The notes: generated by a model not told the origin, from the letters alone. Positions 28,069-39,264 are shown, counted from the stretch's first letter. The stretch is DNA of 64,000 bases from Aurantiochytrium sp. KH105 (GCA_003116975.1 BGKB01000175.1:98889-162888); one strand, 5' to 3'. Program-made: numbers and translations.

Positions 28069-29520
28069 TTACTTTTGCTTTGTATTTGTGCGAGGCGTAT
28101 TGAAGGTTTTCCAAGATGGAGGCGCAGGGACAGATCTTGGACGCGGGTGTCTGCGACGAAAAGCTGGGACAGGAGACGCAAGTCCTTCTTCCAGATATGC
28201 GTTGTCATCATCAGAGTCATGCTCGACATCAGATGGAATGAACTCGTCCTCTTGGTTCCTGCTCGGCGGAAATCGAGCCAACGACATGTCTCGCGTGGGT
28301 ACGGGAGAAATGTATTCGTCCTGGGTTGTTTTGCGCGATCGGCGTGGCCGCGCACCTCTGTGACCGCGGCGTCGCCTTGGATTGTCATTGCGGGCGTCGC
28401 CGCTGGTGCCATTGTCACCGTCAGCGTAAGCCATCTTGTCATCGTCGAACTCGTCGTCATAGTCTTCGTCCTCGTCATCGGTAGTGGCAGCACCCGAGCC
28501 ATATTGAAGACCAAGCTTGCCTGCCCCGAATGCAATTGGGTTGCTGTTTGCCAACGAAGGATCAACGTCCAAGAGTCCAAAACCGTACGCCTCGCTCGCA
28601 GGAAGACTGGCGGTGGCGAATTCATAGTTGCTTAGTAGCGCAGGGTATGCTCCATCCGGTTCATCGGCAAAGGAACTTCCACTGGGGTTATCTCCCGAAA
28701 AGATGACCTGCCGCGATACAGGTCGAGTCGGAGGCAGCTCGTAGGAAGGGGCTTGCAGGGCCCTCGAAGGCTTGGGTGAGCGTCGTGCGCGGCGGGACGC
28801 GATGGCTTGACATGGGAGAACATAGGAAGTGCGCGGGCGAAACATGTCGTCAAAGCATTTGGACTTGGACTCCAGCAAACCTTTGAAGTGTTCCTTGCGG
28901 CGCTGCAGGCGGTCCACCGTTGATGGGCGTGACTCGCTTTCATAGATGCCCTTTTCCGCGATGTCGAGGATACCCTTGCGATGTTTGATCTGCAGCTGTC
29001 GGAGATTCTCGAGACGTCTTTCTGTTGCGCCAAGGTGCGCTGCCTCTGCAAAAGAAGAAATATTCTCGGTGGCGCGTCGCTTGGCCTCAAAGGTGCCCTC
29101 TGGGGCCGCGTCATAGGTTCCGGGCCCTGGGAACCGTGGCTCCACGCCTCGGCCCCATCCGTCGACGGGTGTACGGCCCGCCCCAAAGGTTGATTTTGGC
29201 CACAAATCGAATTGCGTTGGGCTCTTGTGCCGGCTGTCTTTGGCCGCCATGGAGCGCATTCCCTTCATAGTGATTTTGGCAAGTCTTTCGTGAGATTTGG
29301 ACATGAGCAACTTCTTCGAGGTCTGCTGTGGCTCGAGCTGTGAGACGCGCAATGGCATTTGTAGGGGCCGCTCTGTTCGGCGGACCTGAAGTTGTTGCAT
29401 TTGAGGCGCGAGGCCAAAGTCAGAGTGTTTGGACAAGCTATACTGTCCAGGGCCAGGTATTTCGCGCGCCTCCTTGATGTCTGCATCCGGATGCATCCAT
29501 GGTGCTGCCTGCGGCAGCAT
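28069..29520 (-). CDS. SHIPPO/STPG-repeat protein (ODF3/CIMAP-like)
   Basis: A 483-residue protein with two clear Pro-Gly-Pro-Gly-x-Tyr (SHIPPO/STPGR) repeats: IPGPGQYSL at 21-29 and FPGPGTYDA at 130-138. Basic linkers separate them, and a helical Lys/Arg/Glu-rich segment covers about 150-225. Such repeats occur in ODF3/CIMAP and STPG proteins that associate with axonemal or cortical microtubules. The C-terminal third is different: an acidic run (DDEDEDYDDEFDDD), an Arg-rich run (RRRRGHRGARPRRSRK), then a Ser/Pro/Arg tail, suggesting disorder. The start is the first ATG. It is convergent with NUF2. The family call is good; the exact orthologue is unknown. Confidence 0.75.
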   Translation of the reverse strand: MLPQAAPWMHPDADIKEAREIPGPGQYSLSKHSDFGLAPQMQQLQVRRTERPLQMPLRVSQLEPQQTSKKLLMSKSHERLAKITMKGMRSMAAKDSRHKSPTQFDLWPKSTFGAGRTPVDGWGRGVEPRFPGPGTYDAAPEGTFEAKRRATENISSFAEAAHLGATERRLENLRQLQIKHRKGILDIAEKGIYESESRPSTVDRLQRRKEHFKGLLESKSKCFDDMFRPRTSYVLPCQAIASRRARRSPKPSRALQAPSYELPPTRPVSRQVIFSGDNPSGSSFADEPDGAYPALLSNYEFATASLPASEAYGFGLLDVDPSLANSNPIAFGAGKLGLQYGSGAATTDDEDEDYDDEFDDDKMAYADGDNGTSGDARNDNPRRRRGHRGARPRRSRKTTQDEYISPVPTRDMSLARFPPSRNQEDEFIPSDVEHDSDDDNAYLEEGLASPVPAFRRRHPRPRSVPAPPSWKTFNTPRTNTKQK

Positions 29521-30087
29521 GCTCTACGTCGCCGATGTCGACGCGGTCTCGGTCAACTCGCTGTATTGCGACACCGTGTGGATGACGATGCGCTGGCGCA
29601 GTTTAGCGCATGGACAAATTCCCCGTGCGCGAGCACTGCCACGCAAGCACACAAGCACGCAAGCACGCAAGCAAGGCGGCGCCACGCCAAGCTTTTAGTT
29701 ATGTTCTGCGAGTCGCTTTGACGCGGCGCGCGCCAAGCGATCCGATGAACCGAATTTGATCCGATAAGCAATGATGAGTCCGCTTCAGAGCCGCTTAGAG
29801 AGAGAAGCCAAAACCAAACAGTGCACTGTGCGGCCGGATCCAATGAGGCCTTTTGTGTGCTTCACCGACCTTCCGTACAGATCAGATCAGATCCGGCGAA
29901 CTAGATCGAAAGGGCAGATCAGGTTATAATGGTTGTCACGAAAGAGGAAGATAATTTCTCAAGTTTTCACCGGACAAATGAGAATGAGAAAAAAAAAAGG
30001 AAAAAAAGGAAAAAAACTTATGAAAGTCACATTCCACGCTTCATTTGAACTAAAACACACACGGCAAACAAAAGATGCGCTGTCCGT

Positions 30088-30119
<32 letters not shown>

Positions 30120-31170
30120 GGCGAAATGAGCAAATCCTCGGGGAAGATTCACAAGTGCACACCTCTTGTACATGATGGTTGGTAAGCTTGTCCTGATTAA
30201 CAGTAAACTTGGGACCATTGCATAAGTGCATGCATGCATTGCATTGCATTGCTGGAGAGCCAAAGGAGAGAAAGAAAGTAGTGCATTTTGCAAGGAATGA
30301 AAGAGTGAAGGGCGACATTTAGCACATTCCAACATAGTGGGTCGCATGTTTCAAAGCCAAAGAGAATACCTTTTTCGTTTTCTTGTCGCGGAAGAGAAGC
30401 TTGGACAAAGCTTGAAGCTAACGCTGAAGCAAGGTGTTCTACCATGGTATATAAACGTGAAGCTCGCAAGAGTTTCGTCGACAGCTACGAACACTTTGCA
30501 TGTAGAACACAGAAATACAAATAAAGTCCTCAATTCGCACTTGAAAGAGGAAGTTGGACTTTACGATTCGCTTGATTTCCACAGCAGCGTCTTCAAATAT
30601 ACTTGTGAAGAGTGAGGGCAAAAGCTTCCGAAGTCGAAGGATTCTATTGAATGTGCAGCTGCCCGAAGATCTCTGTTCTCTCTGCTCGCCCGCTTCGTCT
30701 TTGCTGGCCCGCTCTCCCGCTCTCGCTCCCGCTCTCGCTCTCTTGCGTTGCTCTTTCGGATCCGGAGCCAGCACTCACCTTACCGTCGTCAGCGATCTTC
30801 TCCTTCCCCATCTTCCCTCCTCGGTAGCCAAAGCGCGACATTTCGCTTCTCCGTCCCAGCCCAAGGCCCAGATGTCCAGGCCCCGATCCTCGCCCTCCTC
30901 GCACAAAGGCCGGCCTGCTTCCAGTCCTTCTGCATCCATCTTCCCTCCACCAGCTACAGCCTAGGCTACTGTGCAAGGCGATGCAAGGCGATGCAAGGCG
31001 AGAAAAGCGTCGAAGAAGAGCAGGAAAAAGCCAACTCGCCAAACTCGGCGATCGAAGCGAGAGTCGAAGGAGCAGAAGGCAGTCGCGCGCCAGACGTCCG
31101 AGGGCTCGTGCGCCCCGGCGAGCGGCGGCCGGCAGAGAGCGGCGGAGAGCGGCTTGGGCGCGCGGCGGCG
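29521..31170. promoter_or_regulatory. Divergent intergenic region with GA and ATGCAAGGCG repeats
   Basis: 1.65 kb between the SHIPPO gene and the stomatin-like gene. It contains (GA)15 at 30089-30118, a GCATGCATGCATTGCATTGC-type run near 30228-30252, a TATATAAA sequence at about 30448, and three perfect copies of a 10-bp unit (ATGCAAGGCG-type) at 30971-31000. Reading frames here show no recognisable domain. Confidence 0.5.
30089..30118. repeat. (GA)15 dinucleotide repeat
   Basis: Uninterrupted GA run of 30 bp in a gene-free stretch. Confidence 0.95.
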
Positions 31171-32484
31171 ATGCGAAGAGCGCTCATGGCGAGGCCGGCG
31201 GGCCTCCTGGCCACGGCGACGACGCGCGCGGCGACCGGCGCGCGCAGACCCGCGGGCGCGCAGGCGGCGGCGGCAGCAGCGCAGAGGCAGGCGCAGGGGC
31301 AGATGCAGGCGCGCGCGCAGACGAGGTCGCTGTGGACGCGAGGCGCGACCAGAGCCCTCGCCGCGACGGGAGACGCGACGCCGGCGCCGAGGGCCCTGCC
31401 GGGAGGCGCGCCGACGCAGCGGCAAGTGCACTCGTCCGTGTCGATGAGCGCCCCCTATGGGCAGCACCCCTCGGGTTTCCCGTCGAGCAAAAAGCCTCTG
31501 CCGATTAACTTGGGCGTGCGGATCGTACCGCAGCAGAGCGCCTGGGTGGTGGAGCGCTTCGGAAAATTCTTTAAGATCCTTGAGCCAGGCTTGCATTTCC
31601 TCATCCCAGTGGTGGACCGCATTGCCTACGTACACTCGCTCAAGGAGGAAGCCTTTCCCATTCCCAACCAGCAGGCTATTACCAAGGACAACGTGACGAT
31701 TAGCATTGATGGTGTGCTCTACGTTAAGGTGGTCTCACCGTACGATGCTTCGTACGGGGTGGAAGATGCCATTTTCGCCGTGGTGCAGCTGGCACAGACG
31801 ACGATGCGTTCCGAGCTGGGCAAGATCACGCTGGACAAGACTTTTGAGGAGCGCGAGAATCTGAATCGCTCAATTGTGAATTCTATTAATGAGGCGGCAC
31901 TGTCGTGGGGCGTGCAGTGCCTTCGCTACGAGATTCGCGATATCGCGCCGCCGCCCAGCGTGCGGCAGTCGATGGACATGCAGGCCGAGGCTGAGCGCCG
32001 CAAGCGCGCGGAGATCCTGCAGTCCGAGGGTGACCGCCAGGCCCAGGTGAACGAGGCCGAGGGTCACAAACAGGCTGTGATCATGAAGGCCGAGGCCGAA
32101 GCCCAAAAGATTACGCTTCGCGCCGAGGCCACTGCGCAGGGTCTCCGCATCATCTCCGATGCTATCCAGAAGCCTGGCGGCATGGACGCCACCACGCTGC
32201 GCATCGCGGAGCAGTACCTGGACGCCTTTGGCAACCTCGCCAAGAAGAGCAACAGTGTGATTTTGCCTGCCAATGTCGGCGACCCGGCCGGTATGGTTGC
32301 CCAGGCCATGTCGGTCTTTACCTCGCTGACCAAGGCTCAGAATGATGCCAAGGGCTCCTTGCACCGCGGCGCGACCGGCTCGCGTTCGGGCGCCGCCTCG
32401 CACTTTGATGATCACGACGGCTCGTCTTCTTCCGGTTCGTCTTCGTCTGGATCCCACGATATCAAGTCCATCCGCGACCTTTGA
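31171..32484 (+). CDS. STOML2: Stomatin-like protein 2 (SPFH family), mitochondrial
   Basis: A 437-residue SPFH/band-7 protein. The first 90 or so residues are rich in Arg, Ala, Gln and Thr with almost no acidic residues ([19 protein letters not shown]...), a convincing mitochondrial presequence. The SPFH domain runs about 116-290 ([53 protein letters not shown]). It is followed by an Ala/Glu coiled coil with [19 protein letters not shown] and EGHKQAVI, and a conserved C-terminal segment with [19 protein letters not shown]2 forms inner-membrane scaffolds with prohibitins and cardiolipin and stabilises respiratory complexes and proteases. The tail is Ser/Gly/His-rich. The start is the ATG that begins the presequence; 141 upstream open codons look like leader. 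Confidence 0.93.
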   Translation: MRRALMARPAGLLATATTRAATGARRPAGAQAAAAAAQRQAQGQMQARAQTRSLWTRGATRALAATGDATPAPRALPGGAPTQRQVHSSVSMSAPYGQHPSGFPSSKKPLPINLGVRIVPQQSAWVVERFGKFFKILEPGLHFLIPVVDRIAYVHSLKEEAFPIPNQQAITKDNVTISIDGVLYVKVVSPYDASYGVEDAIFAVVQLAQTTMRSELGKITLDKTFEERENLNRSIVNSINEAALSWGVQCLRYEIRDIAPPPSVRQSMDMQAEAERRKRAEILQSEGDRQAQVNEAEGHKQAVIMKAEAEAQKITLRAEATAQGLRIISDAIQKPGGMDATTLRIAEQYLDAFGNLAKKSNSVILPANVGDPAGMVAQAMSVFTSLTKAQNDAKGSLHRGATGSRSGAASHFDDHDGSSSSGSSSSGSHDIKSIRDL

Positions 32485-33097
32485 GCAACTGTGCTGACGC
32501 AATTGACCTACAAATGCGCCCGTCTGTGAGCTCGGACGTGCAGCAAGCTGAGGCGATCAATTTTTTTTAACACCTTGGCATTTCTTTTTGTGCACGCTCG
32601 CCGCAAGATAATCTAGTACGTAAGGTAACATTTTCGTGAATGGCGCGCCAATTCCTTTTTGCCGTCGGTGAACCTTTCTGGGATCGTTCGCAGAAACTAA
32701 TTTTATTGCGCTCTCCCAACATCCTGTGGCTGCTGGCTGACAGCTCAAGAAAGAGAAAAACTTGAGAGCTGGCCTGGTCGATCTCTTGCTGAGCTCTGTC
32801 GATGAGATGAAACTTGCGCGCACGCGCGTGATCTCATCTCCAGAGCCATTCTGCACATTTACGCGCCAGTGGACCGCCCACCGCCAATGAGGCTCGTAGG
32901 CGCTCGTAGGTGAACAAACCTTGAATTCAATTCACTGAGACTGGCGAGGGAGCTGGCGCGCGAGAAGCAAGGGTACACGTGCCGTGCCGTGCCGTGCCGC
33001 GTCCTATCCGCAGAGACGCGGAGAGAGGGCACGCGAGAAGCAAGAGCTTGCGAGTCGCGTTCACGACCGACAAGAGCATTGGAAATCGGGTGGCGCC
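32485..33097. other. Intergenic, stomatin-like / TSR3
   Basis: 613 bp between two genes in the same direction, holding the 3' end of one transcript and the promoter of the next. A GCCGT pentamer is repeated just before 33000. No gene was seen. Confidence 0.45.
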
Positions 33098-33134
33098 ATG
33101 AAGGCGTCTGGAGCGCGCAAGAGCGGTCGTAAGG

Positions 33135-33166
<32 letters not shown>

Positions 33167-34291
33167 GGCGGCCGGCGGCGTGGCGGCGGCAATGGCAGCT
33201 GGAAGACGGCGCAGCGAGAGCGCGATTCGCGACGCGAGCGAAACTTTCCCATCAAGCTGGCTATGTGGGACTTTGAGCAGTGCGACGCGAAGCGTTGCAC
33301 GGGGCGCAAGCTGGCGCGACAGGGCTACCTGCGCACGCTCAAGATTGGGCAGAGTTTTCAGGGCGTGGTCCTCTCCCCGCTAGGAACGCAATGTGTTTCG
33401 CCCGAGGACCGCGAGATTGTGGAAACCTGCGGCGCGAGCGCCATCGACTGCTCGTGGGCGCGCCTCGACGAGGTTCCCTTTGCACGGCTCAAGGGCCACC
33501 CTCGGCTGCTGCCCTTTTTGGTGGCTGCCAATCCCGTCAACTACGGACGCCCTGGCAAGCTCACATGCGCCGAGGCCATGTGCGCGACGCTGTACATTAC
33601 GAATTTTAAGCAGGAGGCGCACGACCTTTTGCAGGATTTTGGATGGGGCGAGGAGTTCATTCGTCTCAACGAGGAGCTGCTCGAAAAGTACAGCGCTTGC
33701 GAGGATGCGCAGGGCGTGCTCGCTGTGCAAAAGGACTTTCTCGAGCGCGAAGCACGCCGGGCTGAAGAAAACAAAGCTCGCGGCATGGATCTCCCGCCAA
33801 TGGAATCGTCATCAGAAGAAGAAGGAGACGACGAAGACGAGGACGAAGACGGCAACGATGGAGGAGAAGAAGAAGAAGAAGAAGGAGAAGAGGAGGAGGA
33901 AGATCAAGAGGAGGAGGACGAAGATGTCGATTCAGTTGGCGGGCCGGATTGCGTTGTTCCACCTGCCCCGCCTGCTTCGGAAACACCAATGGAGAACGGT
34001 ACTGCGAATGGAGTAAAGTCGCAGACGGATGAGCAGATTGACAAGGCCGGACTCGACTCTCGCTGTCAGGGTGATCAAGAAAAGGACGTAGGGTATGAAG
34101 AAGGGAACGAGCAGGCCAAGGACGAAAGCGGACTGGCGAGCGTAGAAAACTCGCAAGCAGAACATTCGCAGACGGATCGTCTGAATCGGCAATTGCTCGC
34201 CTCGCTTGGACAAATGGGTCTTGATCCCGAGTTCCTGAAGAAGATTGATGCGTATCAGGCGCAAGCGGCAGGATCAGACGACGACTTTTGA
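33098..34291 (+). CDS. TSR3: TSR3, 18S rRNA aminocarboxypropyltransferase
   Basis: A 397-residue protein. TSR3 transfers the 3-amino-3-carboxypropyl group from S-adenosylmethionine to the hypermodified pseudouridine of 18S rRNA during small-subunit maturation. The conserved core is at about 52-220: LAMWDFEQCDAKRCTGRKLARQG (54-76), VVLSPLGTQCVSPED (90-104), IDCSWARLDEVPF (116-128), LLPFLVAANPVNYGRPGKLTCAEAMCATLYI (137-168), and the FGWGEEFIRLNEELLEKY element (181-198). Two features are odd: an uninterrupted run of 13 glycines at residues 13-25, and a long strongly acidic tail (about 228-300) followed by a Glu/Gln-rich end. Acidic tails are also seen in other TSR3 proteins. The start is the ATG before the Gly run; the frame is open 38 codons upstream. 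Confidence 0.95.
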
Positions 34292-34632
34292 GGTGGCCAA
34301 GATGAAACAAAGAAACTAAGAAAGAAGATTAGCAAAACGTGTACTTGGATTGGATCAGAAGAACGTGCACACACGACACGACCCACGTACGTTTTCGATC
34401 GTACATGTAGTAAGCGGCAAAACTCTTTTACTGCTCCACGCTGGATTTGGATCAAATCGTCTCAGTTTTTTTCGAGCAAACAACCTAAAAAGCGAATAAA
34501 ATAAATTGAAAGGGAGAATGAAAACATGACAGAGACAGCGCTCGCGCGTGTCTGAGAGAGAGAGAGAGGGAGAGAGAGAGACGCCCCCGCTCATTTTCGC
34601 AAGTGCGAGGAGGAAAGGCTGATATATATTCT
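34292..34632. other. Convergent 3' region, TSR3 / PP2C
   Basis: 341 bp between two stop codons; contains a GA-rich run at about 34553-34580. Probably the two 3' UTRs. Confidence 0.5.
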
Positions 34633-35769
34633 TCAGGGCTCGATGTGGAGCAGGACGCAGGAAGCGTCGTCATTTGTGCCTTGGGTGGCGGTTTTGGCGA
34701 GCGCTTTGGCGGCTTTATTGTAGTTGCCTTCGTTGAGGTTGAGCTCGCGAATAGCCGTGTCAAGGACGCGCTTGTTGGGCATGGAATCCCAAACGCCATC
34801 CGTGCCAAGGACAATGAGGACCGGGGAGGTGATAGGGATGACGACGACCTGGGGCTCGGCCACCACTATGCCTTCGCCGACGCGCATTTTAATGTCCCAG
34901 TCCCCAAACGTACGGGTGGGGCTGAGGTTGTCGATGCGGCCGTTAGAAATGACACCCCCGGCGTCCGTGATACGGTCATACTCGGCAGGCGAGGAAGTAC
35001 GGTGATCGTCGGTGGCTTGGATCGTCAGCGTGGGACTGCGGCGAAGCAAACGATGGGAGCGCTGGGAAGCAGGGCGGTAGACGGCGCGGCAGTCGCCGCA
35101 GTGTGCGACGACGCACATGTTGCCGAAAACGACGCTGAGCAGGGCGCAGGCCCCGCTCGTCTCGCCGGTGCGCTCCCAGATCTCGCGAAACTCTTCTTCG
35201 AGGGCGGCAAAGGTCTCTTTGAGCGAATCGTGGACCCCCTGAAGACTCTCGTCGAGGCCGGCGTCCGAGGCGTGGCGGACGTTTTGCTCTTCGTCGCCCT
35301 CGTCATTTTCGTGGCTAAAGAGCTGGTCTACGTCGTGTTCACAGTCGTCGTCGTCGTCGGCGCTCGAGTCCTCCTCGAGCTGACCCTCGGTAAAGATGGG
35401 GCTGCGGCTCTGGCGGCGGATGGCCTCGAGCAGGCCGCGCGAGGACAAGGCCTCGCGGAGGCGCTCGAGCGCGTGTCTTGCGAGAAAGTCGGCGCAGAGA
35501 GATCCCCCGTGGCCGTCGATAACCGCGGTGAGCCCGAGCTCGCGGTCGACATCGACGCGGTCCTCGTTGCCCACAATGAGTCCCTCGGAGGCCCTCGCGG
35601 CCATTCTGCGTTTCCGGCCGGGCACCGACGCGACGCCCATGCGCACGCGGGGGCCATTGCTGCTGTTCTCCGCGCGCACTGTCGAGGCCGTCTCCGCCTG
35701 CGATTTGCGCGTGAGCCGCACGCTCAGCCTGCTCAAGCTGCGTCTCGCGTTCTGCCCCATCCGCGCCAT
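34633..35769 (-). CDS. PP2C-type (PPM) protein phosphatase
   Basis: A 378-residue PPM phosphatase, a metal-dependent Ser/Thr phosphatase. Motifs in order: GNEDRVD (68-73) in the position of the family's NQDR-type opening, VIDGHGG (83-89) with the metal-binding Asp, the GDCRAVYR block in the middle, ATDDHRTSSPAEYDRI (the DHKP...E-R-I equivalent), LSPTRTFGDWDIK, VLGTDGVWD with a second metal Asp, and a C-terminal NDDASCVLL, equivalent to the family's DN-x-T/S motif. Between motifs 2 and 3 sits a strongly acidic insert with a run of Asp and clusters of Glu (about 121-165) not usual in PP2C. The basic N-terminus (1-60) might be a localisation signal. The start is the first ATG; the frame is open 59 codons upstream without ATG. 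Confidence 0.9.
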   Translation of the reverse strand: MARMGQNARRSLSRLSVRLTRKSQAETASTVRAENSSNGPRVRMGVASVPGRKRRMAARASEGLIVGNEDRVDVDRELGLTAVIDGHGGSLCADFLARHALERLREALSSRGLLEAIRRQSRSPIFTEGQLEEDSSADDDDDCEHDVDQLFSHENDEGDEEQNVRHASDAGLDESLQGVHDSLKETFAALEEEFREIWERTGETSGACALLSVVFGNMCVVAHCGDCRAVYRPASQRSHRLLRRSPTLTIQATDDHRTSSPAEYDRITDAGGVISNGRIDNLSPTRTFGDWDIKMRVGEGIVVAEPQVVVIPITSPVLIVLGTDGVWDSMPNKRVLDTAIRELNLNEGNYNKAAKALAKTATQGTNDDASCVLLHIEP

Positions 35770-36467
35770 CTTCGCCTCCCCGTCCAGCTTCCTCTGCCCG
35801 CTCCGCGTCCTCTCCGTCTCCGTCGCGGCCGGCTGGACCGTGGCCTGCCTTCGGGTTGCCTGCGGCGCTGCTGTTTCGGTTTTGCCGCAGGCCCGCGGCA
35901 GCGGCAGCCGAGTTCGAGGCGCCGGAGAGCACGCGTCCTCGCGCACAGCTCCGCTAAAAAGGTAACCCGCCCCGCCTTTCGCGCTGCTCCGCCTCTTCCT
36001 ACTACCCGCCTCGCTCTAAACCTTCCTCCTGCGCCTTCCAGGGCGAGCAACCCGCCAGATCGATCGACCGGCCGATCGCTCGCTCGCTGTCACTCGTGGT
36101 CGCTCGCTCGACGCAGAACTCGAGCGCACTCGAGCGGGACGCCGCCGGCGCGTGGTCCGCAGCGGGCGAGCGGGAGGAGGCGGCCAGCGAGGCCGGCCCG
36201 TGGCAGCCGCGCCAAGGAAGAGCACGGACGGCCCGCGCCCGGACGAGCACACGGCTCACAGACTTTGCCGAGCGAGAGCGAGCTCGAGCTCGAGCGCTGC
36301 GCGGCGAGTGCAAGCGAGCTCGCAGCGCGCGATCCGGACTGGCCGGCCAGGCAACTGCCTGCCTGGCTGGCGCGAAGAGGGGGGAGAGCGACCATGGCGA
36401 GCGAGCAAGCGGCCACTGCTGAGGCGAGGCGAGGAGAAGGGGGTAGACAAGATGGCCGAGCGGCCCT

Positions 36468-36489
36468 CGATCGATCGATCGATCGATCG
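36468..36489. repeat. (GATC)n microsatellite
   Basis: Five to six GATC units in GC-rich intergenic DNA. Confidence 0.9.
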
Positions 36490-38053
36490 CTGGTCGCTGA
36501 TTTCGCAGTCGCCGCTGCGAGCAGCAGCAGCAGCAGCAGCAGGGGGAGGCCCGTCGTCGCTGCCGCCGACGAACGCAGCTGCCGCCGACGTACGTATGGT
36601 GCGCGAGACCGAGGCCTTCTGGGCCACCTCGCGTCGCTCGCATTCTCGCGTCTCCCGTCTCCTCTGCTTCAACAAAGAGAAACCCGGCACGTGCCGCACG
36701 CGCCGCAACTCTGTTCCGCCCGCCCTGCACAGATCTGCACAGCTGGCCGGCCGCGGGCCGCGGGGCGGGCGGCGAGGTCGCGGCGAGCGGGCGGGCGGGC
36801 AGCAAATGCGCGCGGCCTGGCGCGCGGCCGCGGCGGGCGGGCGGGCGGAGCCGGTGCCGCGTGAGGGAAGGAAGGAAGTGCCGCAGAAAGGAAGAAGGAG
36901 AAGTAACTCGGCAGGTTTGCCTCGAAGCGCCCTCCAGCTCAAAAGCCTTCCAGGCCTTTCGAGCCTTTCGAGCCTTTCACGCTCATCAAGCACGTCAAGC
37001 GCAAGCATGTCAAGCTCGGGCCCTTCAAGCGCAGCGCTGGCACCGGCCATGGTGGCGGGCGCCGCGGAAGGGCGATGGTTGGTGCTTGGGTGGTGGTTGG
37101 TTGGTCGGTTTTCGCTGCTGGCTGCTGACCGCTAGAGCCCCACAGCGGCGCCGCAGAAGAGAAGACCGCGGTGCGTCCCTGGTGGAGAAGATCCCCTGCT
37201 TTGAGCAGCCAGCCAGGAGGTGACAGAGCGCACTGCAGAGCGGGCGCGAAGTTGACGGTACTTCCTCCCTCTCGCGCCCCTCTGCGCACACAGTCTGCGC
37301 TGCTCCTGCTCGCGCAGACGCTTGCTTGCTTGCTTGCTTGCTTTCTTCCGGCTCCTCACCCTGCCGCTGCTCGCGCCGCTCGCCTCGAGCGCCTCGATCC
37401 GGATCAGATCAGAGCAGAGCAGACATGATCGCGACCGACGCGCCCCCCCCGCGGCCGATCACGAAGCCGAGTCCGAGCGAGCAAGAGAGCAAAGCACGCA
37501 GAAGCAAGCAAAACAAAGCCCCGCCGAGCAAAACAACGCGGGGCCGGCAGGGCAAAACAAACCAAAGCCACCAGCCAGCCAGCCAGCCAGCCATGAGCAA
37601 AACAAACGAACTGTGCGCGCCAGCCACCCAGGGCCAGACTAGCAGTCCGGCCGGCCATGGCGGGCGAAACTCCGCCCTGCCAAGCCCATCCAGCTGTTGT
37701 TGTCCGTGTGCGCGGCGAGCAAAGGCAAGGCAACTTGGCAAGGAAACGAGCGAGCGGCCCTGGCTGAGCGCGTGGCGCGGCGGCGAGCGAGGTGGCGCGC
37801 GGCTACTGCGGCCACTGACCGGCGCCGCAGGAAGCAAGCGAGAAAAGGAAGGCGCCTGCGCCGGCGAGCAGCGCAGCTGTAGAAGATAGAGCGTGTGCAC
37901 GTGAGCACCTGAGCACGAGCACTTGACGAGCAAGACGAGCAAATGGCAAGACGAGCAAGACGAGTAATAAAGAAGAGGAGCGAGCAATGGCAACTGCAGC
38001 AGCTCGACGCAGACGGGAGGGTGAGCGATGGAGCGATGGATCGCGACGGCGTG

Positions 38054-38100
38054 CTGGATGGATGGATGGATGGCCATGGTGGATGGATGGATGGACGGAT
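38054..38100. repeat. (GGAT)n repeat, left arm of an inverted pair
   Basis: Interrupted GGAT/ATGG units; complementary to the ATCC units about 260 bp to the right. Confidence 0.85.
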
Positions 38101-38350
38101 GGGTGGGTGGGTGCAGGAATGGAGACGTCCGGATCGGCGGGAGGACATGGCTGGCCGGGAGGCGTCGCTACAGAGCAGCGCTGTGCAACTGCGCCAGCGA
38201 GCTAGCAAGCACGTCGGACGCCAGACGTCTCGCCAGCCACCATACTTAGACAGGGGCCGGTGTCCGCAACCAGAGAGTCGCCTGCCTCGTGGCCACGAGT
38301 GGTGGTAGTCGTACCTGCCTGCCCAAGAGCGACGAGTGTCCACGCACGCA

Positions 38351-38392
38351 CGCATGCATGCATCCATGCATCCATGCATCCATCCATCCATT
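38351..38392. repeat. (ATGC/ATCC)n repeat, right arm of an inverted pair
   Basis: CATGCATG units passing into CATC units; the ATCC part is the reverse complement of the GGAT run at 38054-38100. Confidence 0.85.
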
Positions 38393-39019
38393 AACTGTTA
38401 CGCCAGGGCGGGCGGCAAGGGAGGTAGGTAGCGACAGCCCAAAATCCGCGAGGCAAGTCCTCCCTTCATTCAGCCCCGGGTGAAAGCGAGTAGCGTTGTG
38501 GGCTTGTTTGTTGATTGGCTGGCAGTGGACACCAGAGCGCGGGCGAGGCGGTACAAGTGGGACGGGCATCCCCGAATCTTGAAGCATCTGGGCTGGAAAG
38601 GCAGCCTTTCTTGTTATCGGCGACATCTTGCCAGAGACACACGCACGCACAAAAGGAGTCTTTCCCCTCTTGGATCGTGAGTCGCTTCGTGCACGATGTG
38701 AATTCTTGAATGATGGTGTTGTTTATTGAGGGGTCTATCATTGACGTCTCGTTCATCATAACGACAGCGTTATGCACCACCAATCTTGAGGTTCACGATG
38801 TGTTTTAGGAATGGCCGTTGTCCTCGGTGAGTTTGTCGTGGAAGCGCCGATGTAAAAGCGCTTGCGCCAAAAAGAAGGCACTTGTCCTGTTCATCGACAG
38901 TGTTCGTGAGACCCAATGATGAAATCGATCTCACCGACGAATAAGACTCCCCTCGAAGTCGTCGAGAAGAGATGAAATCGCCTTGTCTTGCGTATCTTCG
39001 ATTTTCTGCATGATTTCTG

Positions 39020-39139
39020 CCCAGAGCATTCGTTCCTTGCACTTGATCTTTGCCCAGAGCTTATTCGTTCTCTTTGCACTTGACCTATTTATTACCAAAG
39101 CTTATTCGTTCTCTTTGCACTTGATCTATGCCCAGAGCA
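39020..39139. repeat. Three imperfect copies of a roughly 40-45 bp tandem repeat
   Basis: Copies contain TTCGTTCTCTTTGCACTTGA and GCCCAGAGC elements; copies 2 and 3 share a nearly identical TTATTCGTTCTCTTTGCACT core. Open frames across it are an effect of the repeat. Confidence 0.8.
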
Positions 39140-39251
39140 CTCGGGACGAGAGTTGTATTCTTGCTAAAAATTCGTTTGAGCTGGCTGCTCGCGTTTCTTA
39201 TGCAACGCGGCGCGGCGGTCGGGATCCTTGTTGGTCGATGATGCTGTTCGA

Positions 39252-39259
39252 TTCTAGAA
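39252..39259. promoter_or_regulatory. Heat-shock-element-like TTCTAGAA, distal
   Basis: Two-unit nTTCnnGAAn core, about 530 bp upstream of the small HSP start codon. Functional role is inference. Confidence 0.35.
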
Positions 39260-39264
39260 ATCTT

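Noticed and set aside
30444-30456. TATATAAA as the TATA box of the stomatin-like gene
   Set aside because: It lies over 700 bp upstream of the start codon with no support for a transcript start there.
34603-36864. 753-codon plus-strand frame opposite the PP2C gene
   Set aside because: It is antisense to a gene with clear PP2C motifs; its composition (Arg/Ala/Gly/Pro) and lack of domains fit a GC-rich shadow.
36152-37135. 327-codon plus-strand frame in the 4-kb gap
   Set aside because: Low-complexity Arg/Ala/Ser sequence across microsatellites with no domain and an equally long frame on the other strand.
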